Shown here piece by piece: positions 7,763-14,744 of a stretch of 64,000 nt of DNA (positions within the stretch are counted from its first letter, which is position 1; each line of letters begins with the position of its first letter). The notes beneath the pieces are model-generated. The model was not told where the DNA came from and made no database searches. It saw nothing but the letters and a program-made list of their open reading frames with translations. A program made the position numbers and the translations under genes. Source of the DNA: Tepidimonas charontis (GTDB lineage: Bacteria > Pseudomonadota > Gammaproteobacteria > Burkholderiales > Burkholderiaceae_C); assembly GCF_007556685.1 (NCBI RefSeq), contig NZ_VJON01000007.1:1-64000 (forward strand). Direction: 5' to 3'.

Positions 7763-8013
7763 GCAATGAACTCCCTCCAAGCCAAGCAGATTTCGAGGCG
7801 GCGCTTCGGCGCATAGAAGGCGGTGTAACAACCGTGACGGATGTGCAAATCATCCGTCAGTACGTGGCCGACATGAAGGAAGGCATGAACTACCTCCATG
7901 ATCGGCTTCGCGAGACCCGCGAAATGCTGATGCGCGAACGTGCATCCAGTGATCGCTTGCAGCGGGCGCTGGACGAGGCGTTCAACTCAGGGTCGGGTGC
8001 ATACATTCCTTGA
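7759..8013 (+). CDS. Hypothetical helical protein, 84 residues
   Basis: Starts at the ATG at 7759, overlapping the previous stop by four bases. Sequence is almost entirely helical, with a likely coiled coil at residues 35-75 (NYLHDRLRETREMLMRERAS). No family recognised. Part of the ssb-primase gene run; probably co-transcribed with both. Confidence 0.65.
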   Translation: MSNELPPSQADFEAALRRIEGGVTTVTDVQIIRQYVADMKEGMNYLHDRLRETREMLMRERASSDRLQRALDEAFNSGSGAYIP

Positions 8014-8019
8014 TCCAGA

Positions 8020-8164
8020 CCAACCCCAGCCGGGGAGATTCTCCCCGGTTTGGGGAAGCTCTTCGGCTGGTTTTCTTCAATACCCCAGACCGGGGCATCT
8101 CCAAGTGCCTCCTTCTGGGGGTTCTTCGGGATGCCCCGACTGGGGCTTTTCAGAGGAGAACCGC
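8020..8164 (+). promoter_or_regulatory. Multi-hairpin leader upstream of the primase gene
   Basis: Contains CCAACCCCAGCCGGGG with CTCCCCGGTTTGGGG, then ACCCCAGACCGGGGC and GCCCCGACTGGGGC. These are at least three CCCC/GGGG inverted repeats in 145 bases, ending in AGAGGAGAACCGC before the ATG. It is an expanded version of the leaders elsewhere in the module. Confidence 0.5.
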
Positions 8165-9238
8165 ATGAAAGCCGAAGAAGTAAGACCAATGGCACGAGGC
8201 CGGTGGGGAGAAATCCTCGCAGGCCTTGCGCCGCAGTTGCAACCTGCGCTTGACCGCGTAGGCCGCCACGTCCCGTGCCCAGTGCACGGAGGCAAGGATG
8301 GATACCGTGTCTTCAAGGACGTTGATGCGACCGGCGGCTCCGTCTGCAACACCTGCGGGGTGTTTGCAGACGGGTTCGCCACCCTGATGTGGGCGAATGG
8401 TTGGGATTTCTCGACTGCGCTCAAGGCTGTGGCCGAGTATCTCAACGCCAACAGCGCGAGGCCAGCACAACACCGTGCGACCAGACCAGAGCCCGTGAAG
8501 AGTGAAGATGACGAGAGGTTGCGTCAGTCACTCAATCAGGTCTGGAACGAGTCAGTACCGATCTTGGATCGAGACGCCGAGCCGGCCAGGCTGTATCTGG
8601 CCCGGCGCGGAATATCGATCCCACCGCCCGAGGCTCTCCGGTTCCATCCGTCGCTGGCGTACTACGACGGCGACAAGAGGATCGGCGAATACCCGGCGAT
8701 CATCGCCATGGTGTCTGGCACCCAGGGTAATCCAGTGACGATTCACCGGACGTACCTGACGCAGGATGGCAAGAAGGCGCCCGTCGAGTCGCCCAAAAAG
8801 CTGATGAGTTATCCGAAGGATCGAAAGATCATCGGTGGAGCGATTCGGCTGGTTGATCCGGGCCCCGTGCTCGCTGTCGCCGAAGGGCTGGAAACGGCCC
8901 TGGCGGTGATGGAAGGAACGGGGCTTCCGGTATGGTGTGCGGTCAACGCATACCTGCTGGAGCACTTCGAAGCGCCACCAGAGGTGCGCCGTGTCATTGT
9001 CTTTGCGGACAAAGATCGGCCAACCGCCCAACACCCCGGAGGCCACGGACAAGAAGCCGCCAGGCGGCTTGTCCAGCGCCTGTGGGCCAACGGCATCAAA
9101 GCATCGGCCATCGTTCCAGCGGGGGAGATTCCGTCGGGCCAGAAATCCCTGGACTGGCTCGACATCCTCAACCGCGACGGGGCGCAGGCCTTTCCAAGCC
9201 TGCAATCCATCGATGCGCGGGTGCGCAAGGCGGCGTAA
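8165..9238 (+). CDS. Toprim-domain DNA primase
   Basis: A 357-residue primase-like protein of mobile elements. The N-terminus carries a zinc-binding domain (CPVHGGKDGY ... CNTCGVFADG, residues 38-65); the C-terminal half holds the Toprim fold with the acidic motif VAEGLETALAV and the DxD-like VIVFADKDRP. It should synthesise primers on single-stranded element DNA after transfer, as ICE and plasmid primases do. I chose the ATG at 8165 because GAGGAG lies just upstream and homology begins there. It follows ssb and two small genes, consistent with a replication/establishment operon. No helicase domain is fused. Confidence 0.88.
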   Translation: MKAEEVRPMARGRWGEILAGLAPQLQPALDRVGRHVPCPVHGGKDGYRVFKDVDATGGSVCNTCGVFADGFATLMWANGWDFSTALKAVAEYLNANSARPAQHRATRPEPVKSEDDERLRQSLNQVWNESVPILDRDAEPARLYLARRGISIPPPEALRFHPSLAYYDGDKRIGEYPAIIAMVSGTQGNPVTIHRTYLTQDGKKAPVESPKKLMSYPKDRKIIGGAIRLVDPGPVLAVAEGLETALAVMEGTGLPVWCAVNAYLLEHFEAPPEVRRVIVFADKDRPTAQHPGGHGQEAARRLVQRLWANGIKASAIVPAGEIPSGQKSLDWLDILNRDGAQAFPSLQSIDARVRKAA

Positions 9239-9250
9239 GGAGGCGGAGCC

Positions 9251-9502
9251 ATGTACGGTGCCGTCAACTTTCGTTGCATCAACACCGAACCCGGCGCGGG
9301 CACGGCATTCGCGCCACCTGCGGGATTCGAGGGCGATGCCCAAGCGTATGCGCGGTACATGCGCGAGCGCTGGAAGTCCGACCCCGGTGTCCGGCAGCAC
9401 GTGGCCGTGGCTGGCCGCAGGCTGGTCAGGGGCGACGAAGTGGTTTTCGTGGGGCGCTACGCTGATGAGGCAAGGCGCATCGCGAAGGCCGCTTGGTGCT
9501 AA
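9251..9502 (+). CDS. Hypothetical protein, 83 residues
   Basis: Begins MYGAVNFRCINTEPGAGTAF behind a GGAGGCGGAG site, 12 bases after the primase, and ends in GRYADEARRIAKAAWC. Basic C-terminal half. No family recognised. Probably the last gene of the primase operon since a terminator-like hairpin follows. Confidence 0.65.
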   Translation: MYGAVNFRCINTEPGAGTAFAPPAGFEGDAQAYARYMRERWKSDPGVRQHVAVAGRRLVRGDEVVFVGRYADEARRIAKAAWC

Positions 9503-9514
9503 ACTTCAAAGCAG

Positions 9515-9540
9515 GCCCGCCGCCAAAGGCGGGTCTTTTC
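9515..9540 (+). terminator. Rho-independent terminator
   Basis: GCCCGCC-GCCAAA-GGCGGGT followed by CTTTTC, directly after the stop of the 83-residue gene. Confidence 0.7.
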
Positions 9541-9610
9541 AGAGCGCGTTCGAGTCGAGCGCGCTGCGAAAAGACGGTTTTTCTGCTGTCGGTTATGCCG
9601 ATGGTGAAAA

Positions 9611-9650
9611 AGTCCTAGCTGGGGACTCTAAACAATCAGCATCAAAGCGC
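9611..9650 (+). repeat. Short conserved motif, second copy
   Basis: AGTCCTAGCTGGGGACTC followed by AACAATCAGCATCAAAG; the same motif with few differences lies at 3332-3368. AGTCC and GGACT can pair. The surrounding 130 bases hold no gene. Confidence 0.55.
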
Positions 9651-9670
9651 TGCTTGGGCAACTGAGTAGC

Positions 9671-9750
9671 ATCATCAACCGCCCCTGCGGGATGCCTTCG
9701 TCCCGCAAGGGGTGAAGCGTCTCCAGGGGTTTTTCACTTCTGGAGACATC
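9671..9750 (+). promoter_or_regulatory. Hairpin leader upstream of the coiled-coil gene
   Basis: ATCAACCGCCCCTGCGGGAT ... CGTCCCGCAAGGGGTGAAGCGTCTCCAGG then T-rich sequence and TGGAGACATC before the ATG. Closest in layout to the leader at 4411. Confidence 0.5.
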
Positions 9751-10281
9751 ATGACTCAAACTCTCATCCTTCTCGCTGCCGTCAGCGGTTCTGTTCTTTA
9801 TCTCTTCGACCGGATTGCTGCGCTCATCAAGCGCGGCAAGGAGACGAAGGAAAAACGGAGCGAACAGCAGTTGACAGAAGTCCTTCGCCTGAAGGACGCA
9901 AAAATCGAGGAACTCCAAGCCCGAATAAGGTTTCTGGAGTCTTCCTTGAGAGACGTGCGCCGTCAACGCGCCGAGCAAATCGCCAGCAGTGCCCGCCCCG
10001 CGCGGCCTGCCGATCCGGTTGCTCGGGAGGCCGAGGACAAGGCCGAAGAGGCTATGGCCCAGGCAAGAAACCTGGCCTTAGCGGCCATCGATGCGTCGGG
10101 GCGCGAGAAATCGCGCCTCATCGCTCAAGCCCGCAAGCTCGCTGAGCGGGCCAATGAGTATCGCCGCGTTGCGCGCGGCGAACTGCCAACACCCGATCAA
10201 GTCCAGGCGCAAGCTCAGGGCTCGATTGGGAAACAAGGCAGCGCTGGGGCTGCGCAGTTCGAGGTTCTTGGCGGGGAGTAA
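9751..10281 (+). CDS. Membrane-anchored coiled-coil protein, hypothetical
   Basis: A 176-residue protein with an N-terminal membrane segment (TLILLAAVSGSVLYLF), a coiled coil at about 30-75 (LKDAKIEELQARIRFLESSL), then alanine-rich helices. Start at 9751 is supported by TGGAGACATC, the same pre-start context as other genes here. No known family recognised. It heads a second small operon of this module. Inner-membrane location is inferred from the single hydrophobic stretch. Confidence 0.65.
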   Translation: MTQTLILLAAVSGSVLYLFDRIAALIKRGKETKEKRSEQQLTEVLRLKDAKIEELQARIRFLESSLRDVRRQRAEQIASSARPARPADPVAREAEDKAEEAMAQARNLALAAIDASGREKSRLIAQARKLAERANEYRRVARGELPTPDQVQAQAQGSIGKQGSAGAAQFEVLGGE

Positions 10282-10285
10282 CGTC

Positions 10286-10468
10286 ATGCGCTACTACGTC
10301 GCTGAGTTCAAGGACGGCAAGCCGATCTGCGTCATCTCCGGTCTCGGAAAAAACCGGGGCCGGTGGGACGCCGACCACTCCAGGTCTGCTGCATACCGTC
10401 ACGCGCGCATCCTGCGTCAGGAAAACCCCGGCAGGGTGTTCCGCGTGATTTCCATGAGCGTGAAATAG
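10286..10468 (+). CDS. Hypothetical protein, 60 residues
   Basis: Starts at the ATG at 10286, four bases after the previous stop, where the GGCGGGGAG at the end of that gene serves as ribosome-binding site. Reads MRYYVAEFKDGKPICVISGL, then a charged stretch ending VFRVISMSVK. Compact beta-rich pattern, no family recognised. Confidence 0.6.
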   Translation: MRYYVAEFKDGKPICVISGLGKNRGRWDADHSRSAAYRHARILRQENPGRVFRVISMSVK

Positions 10469-10476
10469 ACGCTTTC

Positions 10477-10550
10477 ATCAACCCGGCTGGGGGCGACCTT
10501 CACCCCCGGTCGGGGGTGGACGTGCCCAGCTTCTTCTTTAGGAGACAGCA
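10477..10550 (+). promoter_or_regulatory. Hairpin leader upstream of the 63-residue gene
   Basis: CATCAACCCGGCTGGGGGCG followed by CACCCCCGGTCGGGGGTGG, then TTCTTCTTTAGGAGACAGCA before the ATG. Confidence 0.5.
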
Positions 10551-10742
10551 ATGGGCATTCTTTTCGATATGGCCGCCTTTTACCGGTGGCTGGAAGAGGC
10601 TTCTGAACGCGAGCTATTGGCCCGACGGGATGAGGCGCTCAACATGGAAAACCGCATCAGCGATGTCGATCTCAAGAGTGATTTGCGTCGCTTGGTGCGG
10701 ATGATCGAGGAAGAGTTGGTGGCTCGGAAGTTTCGAGTCTGA
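10551..10742 (+). CDS. Hypothetical protein, 63 residues
   Basis: Short helical acidic protein (MGILFDMAAFYRWLEEASER) with an AGGAG site 7 bases before the ATG and its own hairpin leader. Its last 70 bases overlap a minus-strand gene. Unknown function. Confidence 0.6.
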   Translation: MGILFDMAAFYRWLEEASERELLARRDEALNMENRISDVDLKSDLRRLVRMIEEELVARKFRV

Positions 10743-11025
10743 AGCTCTTACGCCGCCCTTTTGCCAAGATGTCGGAAGCATTGCCGCTTCCACTGAAAAC
10801 GGCAAGCAGGGCGGCGGCCTCGTAGTTTGTCTTGGCCTTGTGCTTGACTCTCGCCAACGCAAGGTCAAAGGCTTCCGCTCGCGACAGTTCGAAAAGCTCG
10901 CAGAGCCGATCAAACTCGTCGTGATCGAAGGCCCACGGCTGGTTGAACAGGAGTCGCTTCTTGCGCTCCAGTTCGACCTTGCCGCCCTGGATGACCGTGA
11001 AAGCGCGTCTGTGTGGTCTGACCAT
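10672..11025 (-). CDS. Hypothetical protein, 117 residues, antisense to the module
   Basis: The only minus-strand gene I support in this stretch. Codes MVRPHRRAFTVIQGGKVELE, then WAFDHDEFDRLCELFELSRAEAFDLALAR, a helical pattern that looks like genuine protein rather than a shadow, and no plus-strand gene covers its first 280 bases. The C-terminal 25 residues are low complexity where it overlaps the 63-residue gene. No clear ribosome-binding site. Possibly a small regulator; function unknown. Confidence 0.5.
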   Translation of the reverse strand: MVRPHRRAFTVIQGGKVELERKKRLLFNQPWAFDHDEFDRLCELFELSRAEAFDLALARVKHKAKTNYEAAALLAVFSGSGNASDILAKGRRKSFRLETSEPPTLPRSSAPSDANHS

Positions 11026-11053
11026 GCGGCCAGTCTAGCACGGTTGCTCATGA

Positions 11054-11128
11054 CAACCCATGCGGGGGGCGATCCCACGTCCCCGCAGGGGTGTGGGCGC
11101 CTTCCGTATCCAACGAAGGAGTCCTACA
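11054..11128 (+). promoter_or_regulatory. Hairpin leader upstream of the DUF1640-like gene
   Basis: CAACCCATGCGGGGGGCG followed by GTCCCCGCAGGGGTGTGGGC, then CCGTATCC and GAAGGAGTCCTACA before the ATG. Confidence 0.45.
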
Positions 11129-11500
11129 ATGACGGGTATGTTCGCCTTTGACACCCTGGCCTTCGCCAAAAAGCTGCGTGGTGCCGGTTACACCGACGCG
11201 CAGGCTGAAGCGCTGGCTGAGGCACAGGTCGAGGTGTTCCAGCGCATGCTGGAATCCACGCTCGCCACCAAGGACGACATCAACGAGGTCAGAGCCGAGA
11301 TCAACGAGGTCAGAGCCGAGATCAAGGCCCTCAAGACCGAGATCGGTCAGGTCAAGACCCAGCTTCAAAGCGAGATCGGTCAGGTCAAGACCCAGCTTCA
11401 TGGCGAGATTGCTCAAGCAGTCAAGGACATGAAGATTTGGTTCGGCAGCATGCTGGTAGTGGCCGTCACGGCCATCGCCACGTTGACCAAGGTCCTGTGA
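11129..11500 (+). CDS. DUF1640-like coiled-coil membrane protein
   Basis: A 123-residue protein: N-terminal FAFDTLAFAKKLRGAGYTDAQ and EALAEAQVEVF typical of DUF1640 proteins, then LATKDDINEVRAEINEVRAE and two near-identical repeats of the form EIGQVKTQLQ (internal DNA repeat around 11338-11400), and a C-terminal membrane segment (WFGSMLVVAVTAIATL). Bacterial members are uncharacterised. It is a distant relative of the frameshifted gene at 5330, and both are followed by the same 81-bp leader. Start chosen for GAAGGAG 8 bases upstream. Confidence 0.75.
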   Translation: MTGMFAFDTLAFAKKLRGAGYTDAQAEALAEAQVEVFQRMLESTLATKDDINEVRAEINEVRAEIKALKTEIGQVKTQLQSEIGQVKTQLHGEIAQAVKDMKIWFGSMLVVAVTAIATLTKVL

Positions 11501-11510
11501 CCTGAAGCAC

Positions 11511-11591
11511 GAGCGCTGCCAAGGCGTCTCGCACATTTTCAACCCCGAGTCGGGACACACTGTTGGTCCCGACGGGGGCCATGGTGTGTCC
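11511..11591 (+). repeat. 81-bp leader repeat, copy 2 (upstream of ardC)
   Basis: Identical to 5741-5821. Provides the AACCCCGAGTCGGGACACAC / GGTCCCGACGGGGGCC hairpin between the DUF1640-like gene and ardC. Confidence 0.85.
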
Positions 11592-11612
11592 CATTTTTCT
11601 TTGGAGACCACC

Positions 11613-12461
11613 ATGGAAAAGACCAACAACCGCCCCGACTGGGGCAAACTGTTCCAGGCCGCCCTGCACGAGCCCGGTCGCTTGGGTTCGCACTACCGGC
11701 TGTTTCATCGCTACAGTCTGGGGAACCAGCTTCTTGCGATGGAGCAGATGGCCGAACGGGGAATCCCCGCCGGCCCTATCGCCAGCTTCACCGGCTGGAA
11801 AAAGGCGGGCCGCAAGGTCAAAAAGGGCGAAAAAGCCCTTGGGTTCTGGATGCCGATCATCAAAAAGGAAGCCCGCCAAAACGGCGACGGCACTGAAGAC
11901 GAAGTGACCAAGGTGTTCTTCTTGATGAAGAACAACTGGTTCGCGCTGTCCCAGACCGAGCCGATCGACCCGGAAAACCCCGGCACCGTGCCCACACCGG
12001 AAACCCCGGAGTGGGATAAGGCGCAGGCGCTGGCGAAGCTGGGCATCACGGAGGTGGCTTTCGAGCACACCGACGGAAACTGCCAAGGCTTTGCGCGTCC
12101 GAGGATGGGCGAGGTAGCGGTCAACCCGCTGGCGGCCATGCCGTGGAAAACCCTCTTCCACGAAATGGCGCATTGCCTGCTACATGGCGAGACGGCTGAG
12201 GCTCAGTTCGTGGATGGCGGTGCCATCAACCGCTCCATCCAAGAGGCTGAGGCCGAGGCGGTGGCGATGCTGTGCTGTGCGACGCTCGGCCTGCCCGGTG
12301 TCGAGGAAGCTCGCGGCTATATCCAGGACTGGCTGGAGAGCAGCAGCGACCGCGAAACCTTCATCAAAAAGTCGGCAAGCCGGGTTTTCTCGGCGGCTGA
12401 CAAAATCCTCAAGGCCGGAAGCGCAAAGACCGAAGCCTCGCAAGAGGGGGAGGGTGAGTGA
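11613..12461 (+). CDS. ardC: ArdC-type antirestriction protein with zincin domain
   Basis: A 282-residue protein: N-terminal single-stranded-DNA-binding DUF1738-like domain (GKLFQAALHEPGRLGSHYRL, KVKKGEKALGFWMPI) and a C-terminal metallopeptidase-like domain with the zinc motif LFHEMAHCLLHGE and a downstream glutamate in IQEAEAEAVAM. ArdC proteins protect incoming plasmid DNA from host restriction early in conjugation. ATG at 11613 follows TTGGAGACCACC and the 81-bp leader. Fits the leading-region theme with ssb and recT. Confidence 0.9.
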   Translation: MEKTNNRPDWGKLFQAALHEPGRLGSHYRLFHRYSLGNQLLAMEQMAERGIPAGPIASFTGWKKAGRKVKKGEKALGFWMPIIKKEARQNGDGTEDEVTKVFFLMKNNWFALSQTEPIDPENPGTVPTPETPEWDKAQALAKLGITEVAFEHTDGNCQGFARPRMGEVAVNPLAAMPWKTLFHEMAHCLLHGETAEAQFVDGGAINRSIQEAEAEAVAMLCCATLGLPGVEEARGYIQDWLESSSDRETFIKKSASRVFSAADKILKAGSAKTEASQEGEGE

Positions 12462-12619
12462 TGAAGCGCAAACTCGTTTTTCATCTCGTGGAAAACGATG
12501 GCCTGCTTCTGATCCAGCCCAAGCCCTGGGTGGGGGAGCCTCGGCGGGCATCGGTGCTCACCGGCATCTGGCGGCTGCTGCTGCGGCTGCGCGACATGAT
12601 TGGGAAGGGATTGCCATGA
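12461..12619 (+). CDS. Small basic protein, 52 residues
   Basis: A frame squeezed between ardC and the next gene: its ATG shares one base with the ardC stop (TGATG) and its TGA overlaps the next start by four bases (ATGA). Reads MKRKLVFHLVENDGLLLIQP, a WVGEPRRAS segment and an arginine/leucine-rich helix WRLLLRLRDMIGKG. The tight double coupling argues that it is real. GAGGGGGAGGGTGAG upstream is a plausible ribosome-binding site. Unknown function. Confidence 0.55.
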   Translation: MKRKLVFHLVENDGLLLIQPKPWVGEPRRASVLTGIWRLLLRLRDMIGKGLP

Positions 12620-13284
12620 GCAGCCCTACGATCATTCGCCTGCCTGCGGAGCAGTGGCGGCCAATGGCTGAAGCCAACTCGTGCCGACTCGCCGCCGAAC
12701 ACCGTGGCAAGTCCCCGGTGCCGGTTCGGGCGGTGCAGTACCGCGGCGCTTCCTACGTCGTCTTCAGCGTGATGTGGGGAGCCTACGGGTCGGTGCCGGA
12801 GCCGCAAATAAGCGCTTGGTGGTTGTGGCCGCCGAGTCTCTACGAGGGCAGCACCACGACCGTGTACCACGATGAAGAGGCGATCCGTGCAGGCCTGCGC
12901 GAACGCGGAGACCACACGGGCCTGATCGTGTCGGCCAACGGCAAGCTGATGGTGTGCGCGCGGCAGGTCAAGTTCTATCAGGGCTTACCTACCACGCGCC
13001 CCCTGACGCAGGCAGAGGCCGAGGACTATGACGCCCAATGCCGGTCATCCGGCTGGCGGGCGTTGTGGTTTCGCGGCAAAGAACCGAAGTGGTACTCGCT
13101 GCACGGCCATCCGGTGGCCGTGTACCGGGGCCACGAAACGCTCGGAACGGATCACGCGGTGTTGTTGTGGAGGGCGGACGGAGATGTCCACGAAATGTCC
13201 ATCCACCACAGCGTGAGGCTAGAGCCAGCGCGCTCAGCGGACGCCGGAAAACCGGCGCTCGTAGGGCAGATGGCACTTTTCTGA
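12616..13284 (+). CDS. Hypothetical protein, 222 residues
   Basis: Starts at the ATG at 12616 with GGGAAGGGA upstream; the frame is open far upstream but overlaps ardC there. Sequence has many tryptophans and tyrosines (ISAWWLWPPSLYEG, SGWRALWFRGKEPKWYS) and looks like a beta-rich globular protein. No known domain recognised. Last gene of the ardC operon, followed at once by a strong terminator. Confidence 0.7.
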   Translation: MSSPTIIRLPAEQWRPMAEANSCRLAAEHRGKSPVPVRAVQYRGASYVVFSVMWGAYGSVPEPQISAWWLWPPSLYEGSTTTVYHDEEAIRAGLRERGDHTGLIVSANGKLMVCARQVKFYQGLPTTRPLTQAEAEDYDAQCRSSGWRALWFRGKEPKWYSLHGHPVAVYRGHETLGTDHAVLLWRADGDVHEMSIHHSVRLEPARSADAGKPALVGQMALF

Positions 13285-13289
13285 TGAAC

Positions 13290-13321
13290 CCCGGCCTCTC
13301 TCACGAGGGCCGGGTTTTTTA
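13290..13321 (+). terminator. Rho-independent terminator of the ardC operon
   Basis: CCCGGCC, an 11-base loop, GGCCGGG, then TTTTTTATT. Closes the leading-region module. Confidence 0.85.
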
Positions 13322-13776
13322 TTGCGCTCCGCCGACGCCGCGCGGGCCGAGTCTCTCTGAGCAAGGGCGCAAGCCCGGCCTGCGCAACTTCACCAGCGCC
13401 TCAGCCCGCCGCCCCAGCGCTTGGCGTTGATGTCGCTCTCAGGGCGACTGCACGCCGAGATGCGCCTTCACTGGATCGCGCCAGGCGTAGCTCGACTCTC
13501 CGAGCCCATTGTTCACAGTTTTTGTGGACAACCGACCGAAACCCGACTCCGGTGCATGCTGCCGCTCGCTGAGGGACAACGGCTTGAGCTGTCTTGCCCA
13601 AAAAATGAGCACCCGGGGGCGCACAGCATTCATGATAACTGTCATTATCATGACTGCGATTTTTTGCGTGTAACTCGACCGATCCAGAAATCCGGGGGGG
13701 AAAATCAAGGTGAGACAAGGACTTGGCAAGCCACTTGATGGCTGCTAGCATCGCGCCATGCACCAAGGAGCGCGCG
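13322..13776. other. Non-coding stretch with a 24-bp perfect inverted repeat
   Basis: No convincing gene in 455 bases; the open frames on both strands look like shadows. At 13630-13653 lies TCATGATAA-CTGTCA-TTATCATGA, a perfect 9-bp inverted repeat in an AT-rich patch. It could be an operator, a partition site or a transfer-origin hairpin. Confidence 0.6.
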
Positions 13777-14025
13777 ATGGAAATGATCACTCGACAGCAA
13801 GCCGCTGACCGGCTGGGCGTGCCCGTGGCCTGGATCGATGGGATGATCGAGGCAGGCGAGCTGCAATACCACGAAGGACCGGACGGCAAAGTCCTCGTCG
13901 ATGCCGAGGACATCCAGGCGCTGAAGGGGGCCGGCGAGCCGCCGACCGTGCCGTCGCTGTCTCACGTTCGCGCCATGCTCCGGCGCGTCATGGGCGGCCC
14001 CGATAAGGTCGAGCAAGGCCAATAA
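13777..14025 (+). CDS. Excisionase-like helix-turn-helix protein
   Basis: An 82-residue protein with MEMITRQQAADRLGVPVAWI then MIEAGELQYHEGPDGKVLV, the MerR/excisionase-type winged helix. AAGGAG lies 7 bases before the ATG at 13777. The remainder is a short helical tail. It may be a recombination directionality factor or a local regulator; the neighbouring 24-bp inverted repeat is a candidate binding site. Confidence 0.65.
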   Translation: MEMITRQQAADRLGVPVAWIDGMIEAGELQYHEGPDGKVLVDAEDIQALKGAGEPPTVPSLSHVRAMLRRVMGGPDKVEQGQ

Positions 14026-14423
14026 CCGACTGCGCCTGTTTTGCGTGTGGCCGTCCACGTCGGGGGACGGTCACGATCTTGCGCGCTTCTTCGCCTGCGC
14101 GCGGCGACATCTCCAACCCGACGCGCCCACCCCCTCGTCGCACTCATTCCCCCACGAACCGCCCGTTTGGTCTGGCTAAACACAGCCTCGGCAGCCCATC
14201 GTCGCGCGGGCCGATCGTTGTACCGCCAGTGAACCGCCCGTGACTCTGCTGGACGAGACGGCGGCATAGCTGTATCGCCAGTGAACCGCCAGTGAATCAC
14301 CAGTCGCAGCCGCGCCCGGCTCCATGTTCAACTGCTGCACCGTCTGTGCACTGCCAGTGACCTACCGCACTCTGGGCGGAGGGGCTTGCCGAGTGCTCGG
14401 TCAAGAATGGGGCGGCTTGCATC
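14026..14423. other. Non-coding stretch with CAGTGA repeats
   Basis: About 400 bases without a supported gene. Between 14219 and 14362 the motif GCCAGTGAMC recurs: GTACCGCCAGTGAACCGCC near 14219, GTATCGCCAGTGAACCGCCA near 14272, then AATCACCAGT and CTGCCAGTGACCTACC. Looks iteron-like. Confidence 0.45.
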
Positions 14424-14442
14424 GTAGTCACAGTGTGACTAC
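14424..14442. promoter_or_regulatory. Palindromic operator of dinJ-yafQ
   Basis: GTAGTCACAGTGTGACTAC, a perfect 19-bp palindrome about 35 bases before the antitoxin start and next to ACAATATC, a likely -10 region. Typical place for autoregulation by an antitoxin. Confidence 0.65.
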
Positions 14443-14477
14443 AATATCGGCATATGAACCTTTGCCTGGAGTTCATC

Positions 14478-14744
14478 ATGAGCACCGCCGATACCTACGT
14501 CCGCGCCCGCATCGACACCAACACCAAGGAGCGCGCTGCTGACGCGCTCAAAGCAATGGGCCTGTCCATCTCGGACGCCATCCGCTTGCTGATGCTGCGC
14601 GTAGCCGATGAGCGCCGCTTGCCCTTCGACGTGAAAGTACCCAACGCCACCACGCGCAAGGCTATTGCCGAGCTGGAAGCGGGCAAGGGCAAGAAGTTCG
14701 CCAACGTGGATGATCTGATGGCGGATTTGCATGCGGACGATTGA
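14478..14744 (+). CDS. dinJ: RelB/DinJ-family antitoxin
   Basis: An 88-residue ribbon-helix-helix antitoxin: YVRARIDTNTKERAADALKA followed by MGLSISDAIRLLMLRVA, the RelB/DinJ signature; the C-terminal half is the toxin-binding segment (ELEAGKGKKFANVDDLMADL). The start at 14478 follows CTGGAG. It overlaps the toxin gene by 14 bases. Expected to neutralise the toxin and repress the operon through the palindrome upstream. Confidence 0.88.
   Translation: MSTADTYVRARIDTNTKERAADALKAMGLSISDAIRLLMLRVADERRLPFDVKVPNATTRKAIAELEAGKGKKFANVDDLMADLHADD

Noticed and set aside
5720-7831. 703-codon open frame antisense to recT and ssb
   Set aside because: It mirrors two clearly coding genes on the other strand; the translation has no domain and is rich in shadow-type residues.
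11338-11400. Short direct repeat suggestive of a CRISPR or iteron
   Set aside because: It is an internal coiled-coil repeat within the DUF1640-like coding sequence; no spacer-repeat array was seen anywhere in the window.
13401-13913. 170-codon minus-strand frame across the non-coding stretch
   Set aside because: Spans the inverted repeat and the start of the HTH gene with low-complexity residues and no ribosome-binding site.
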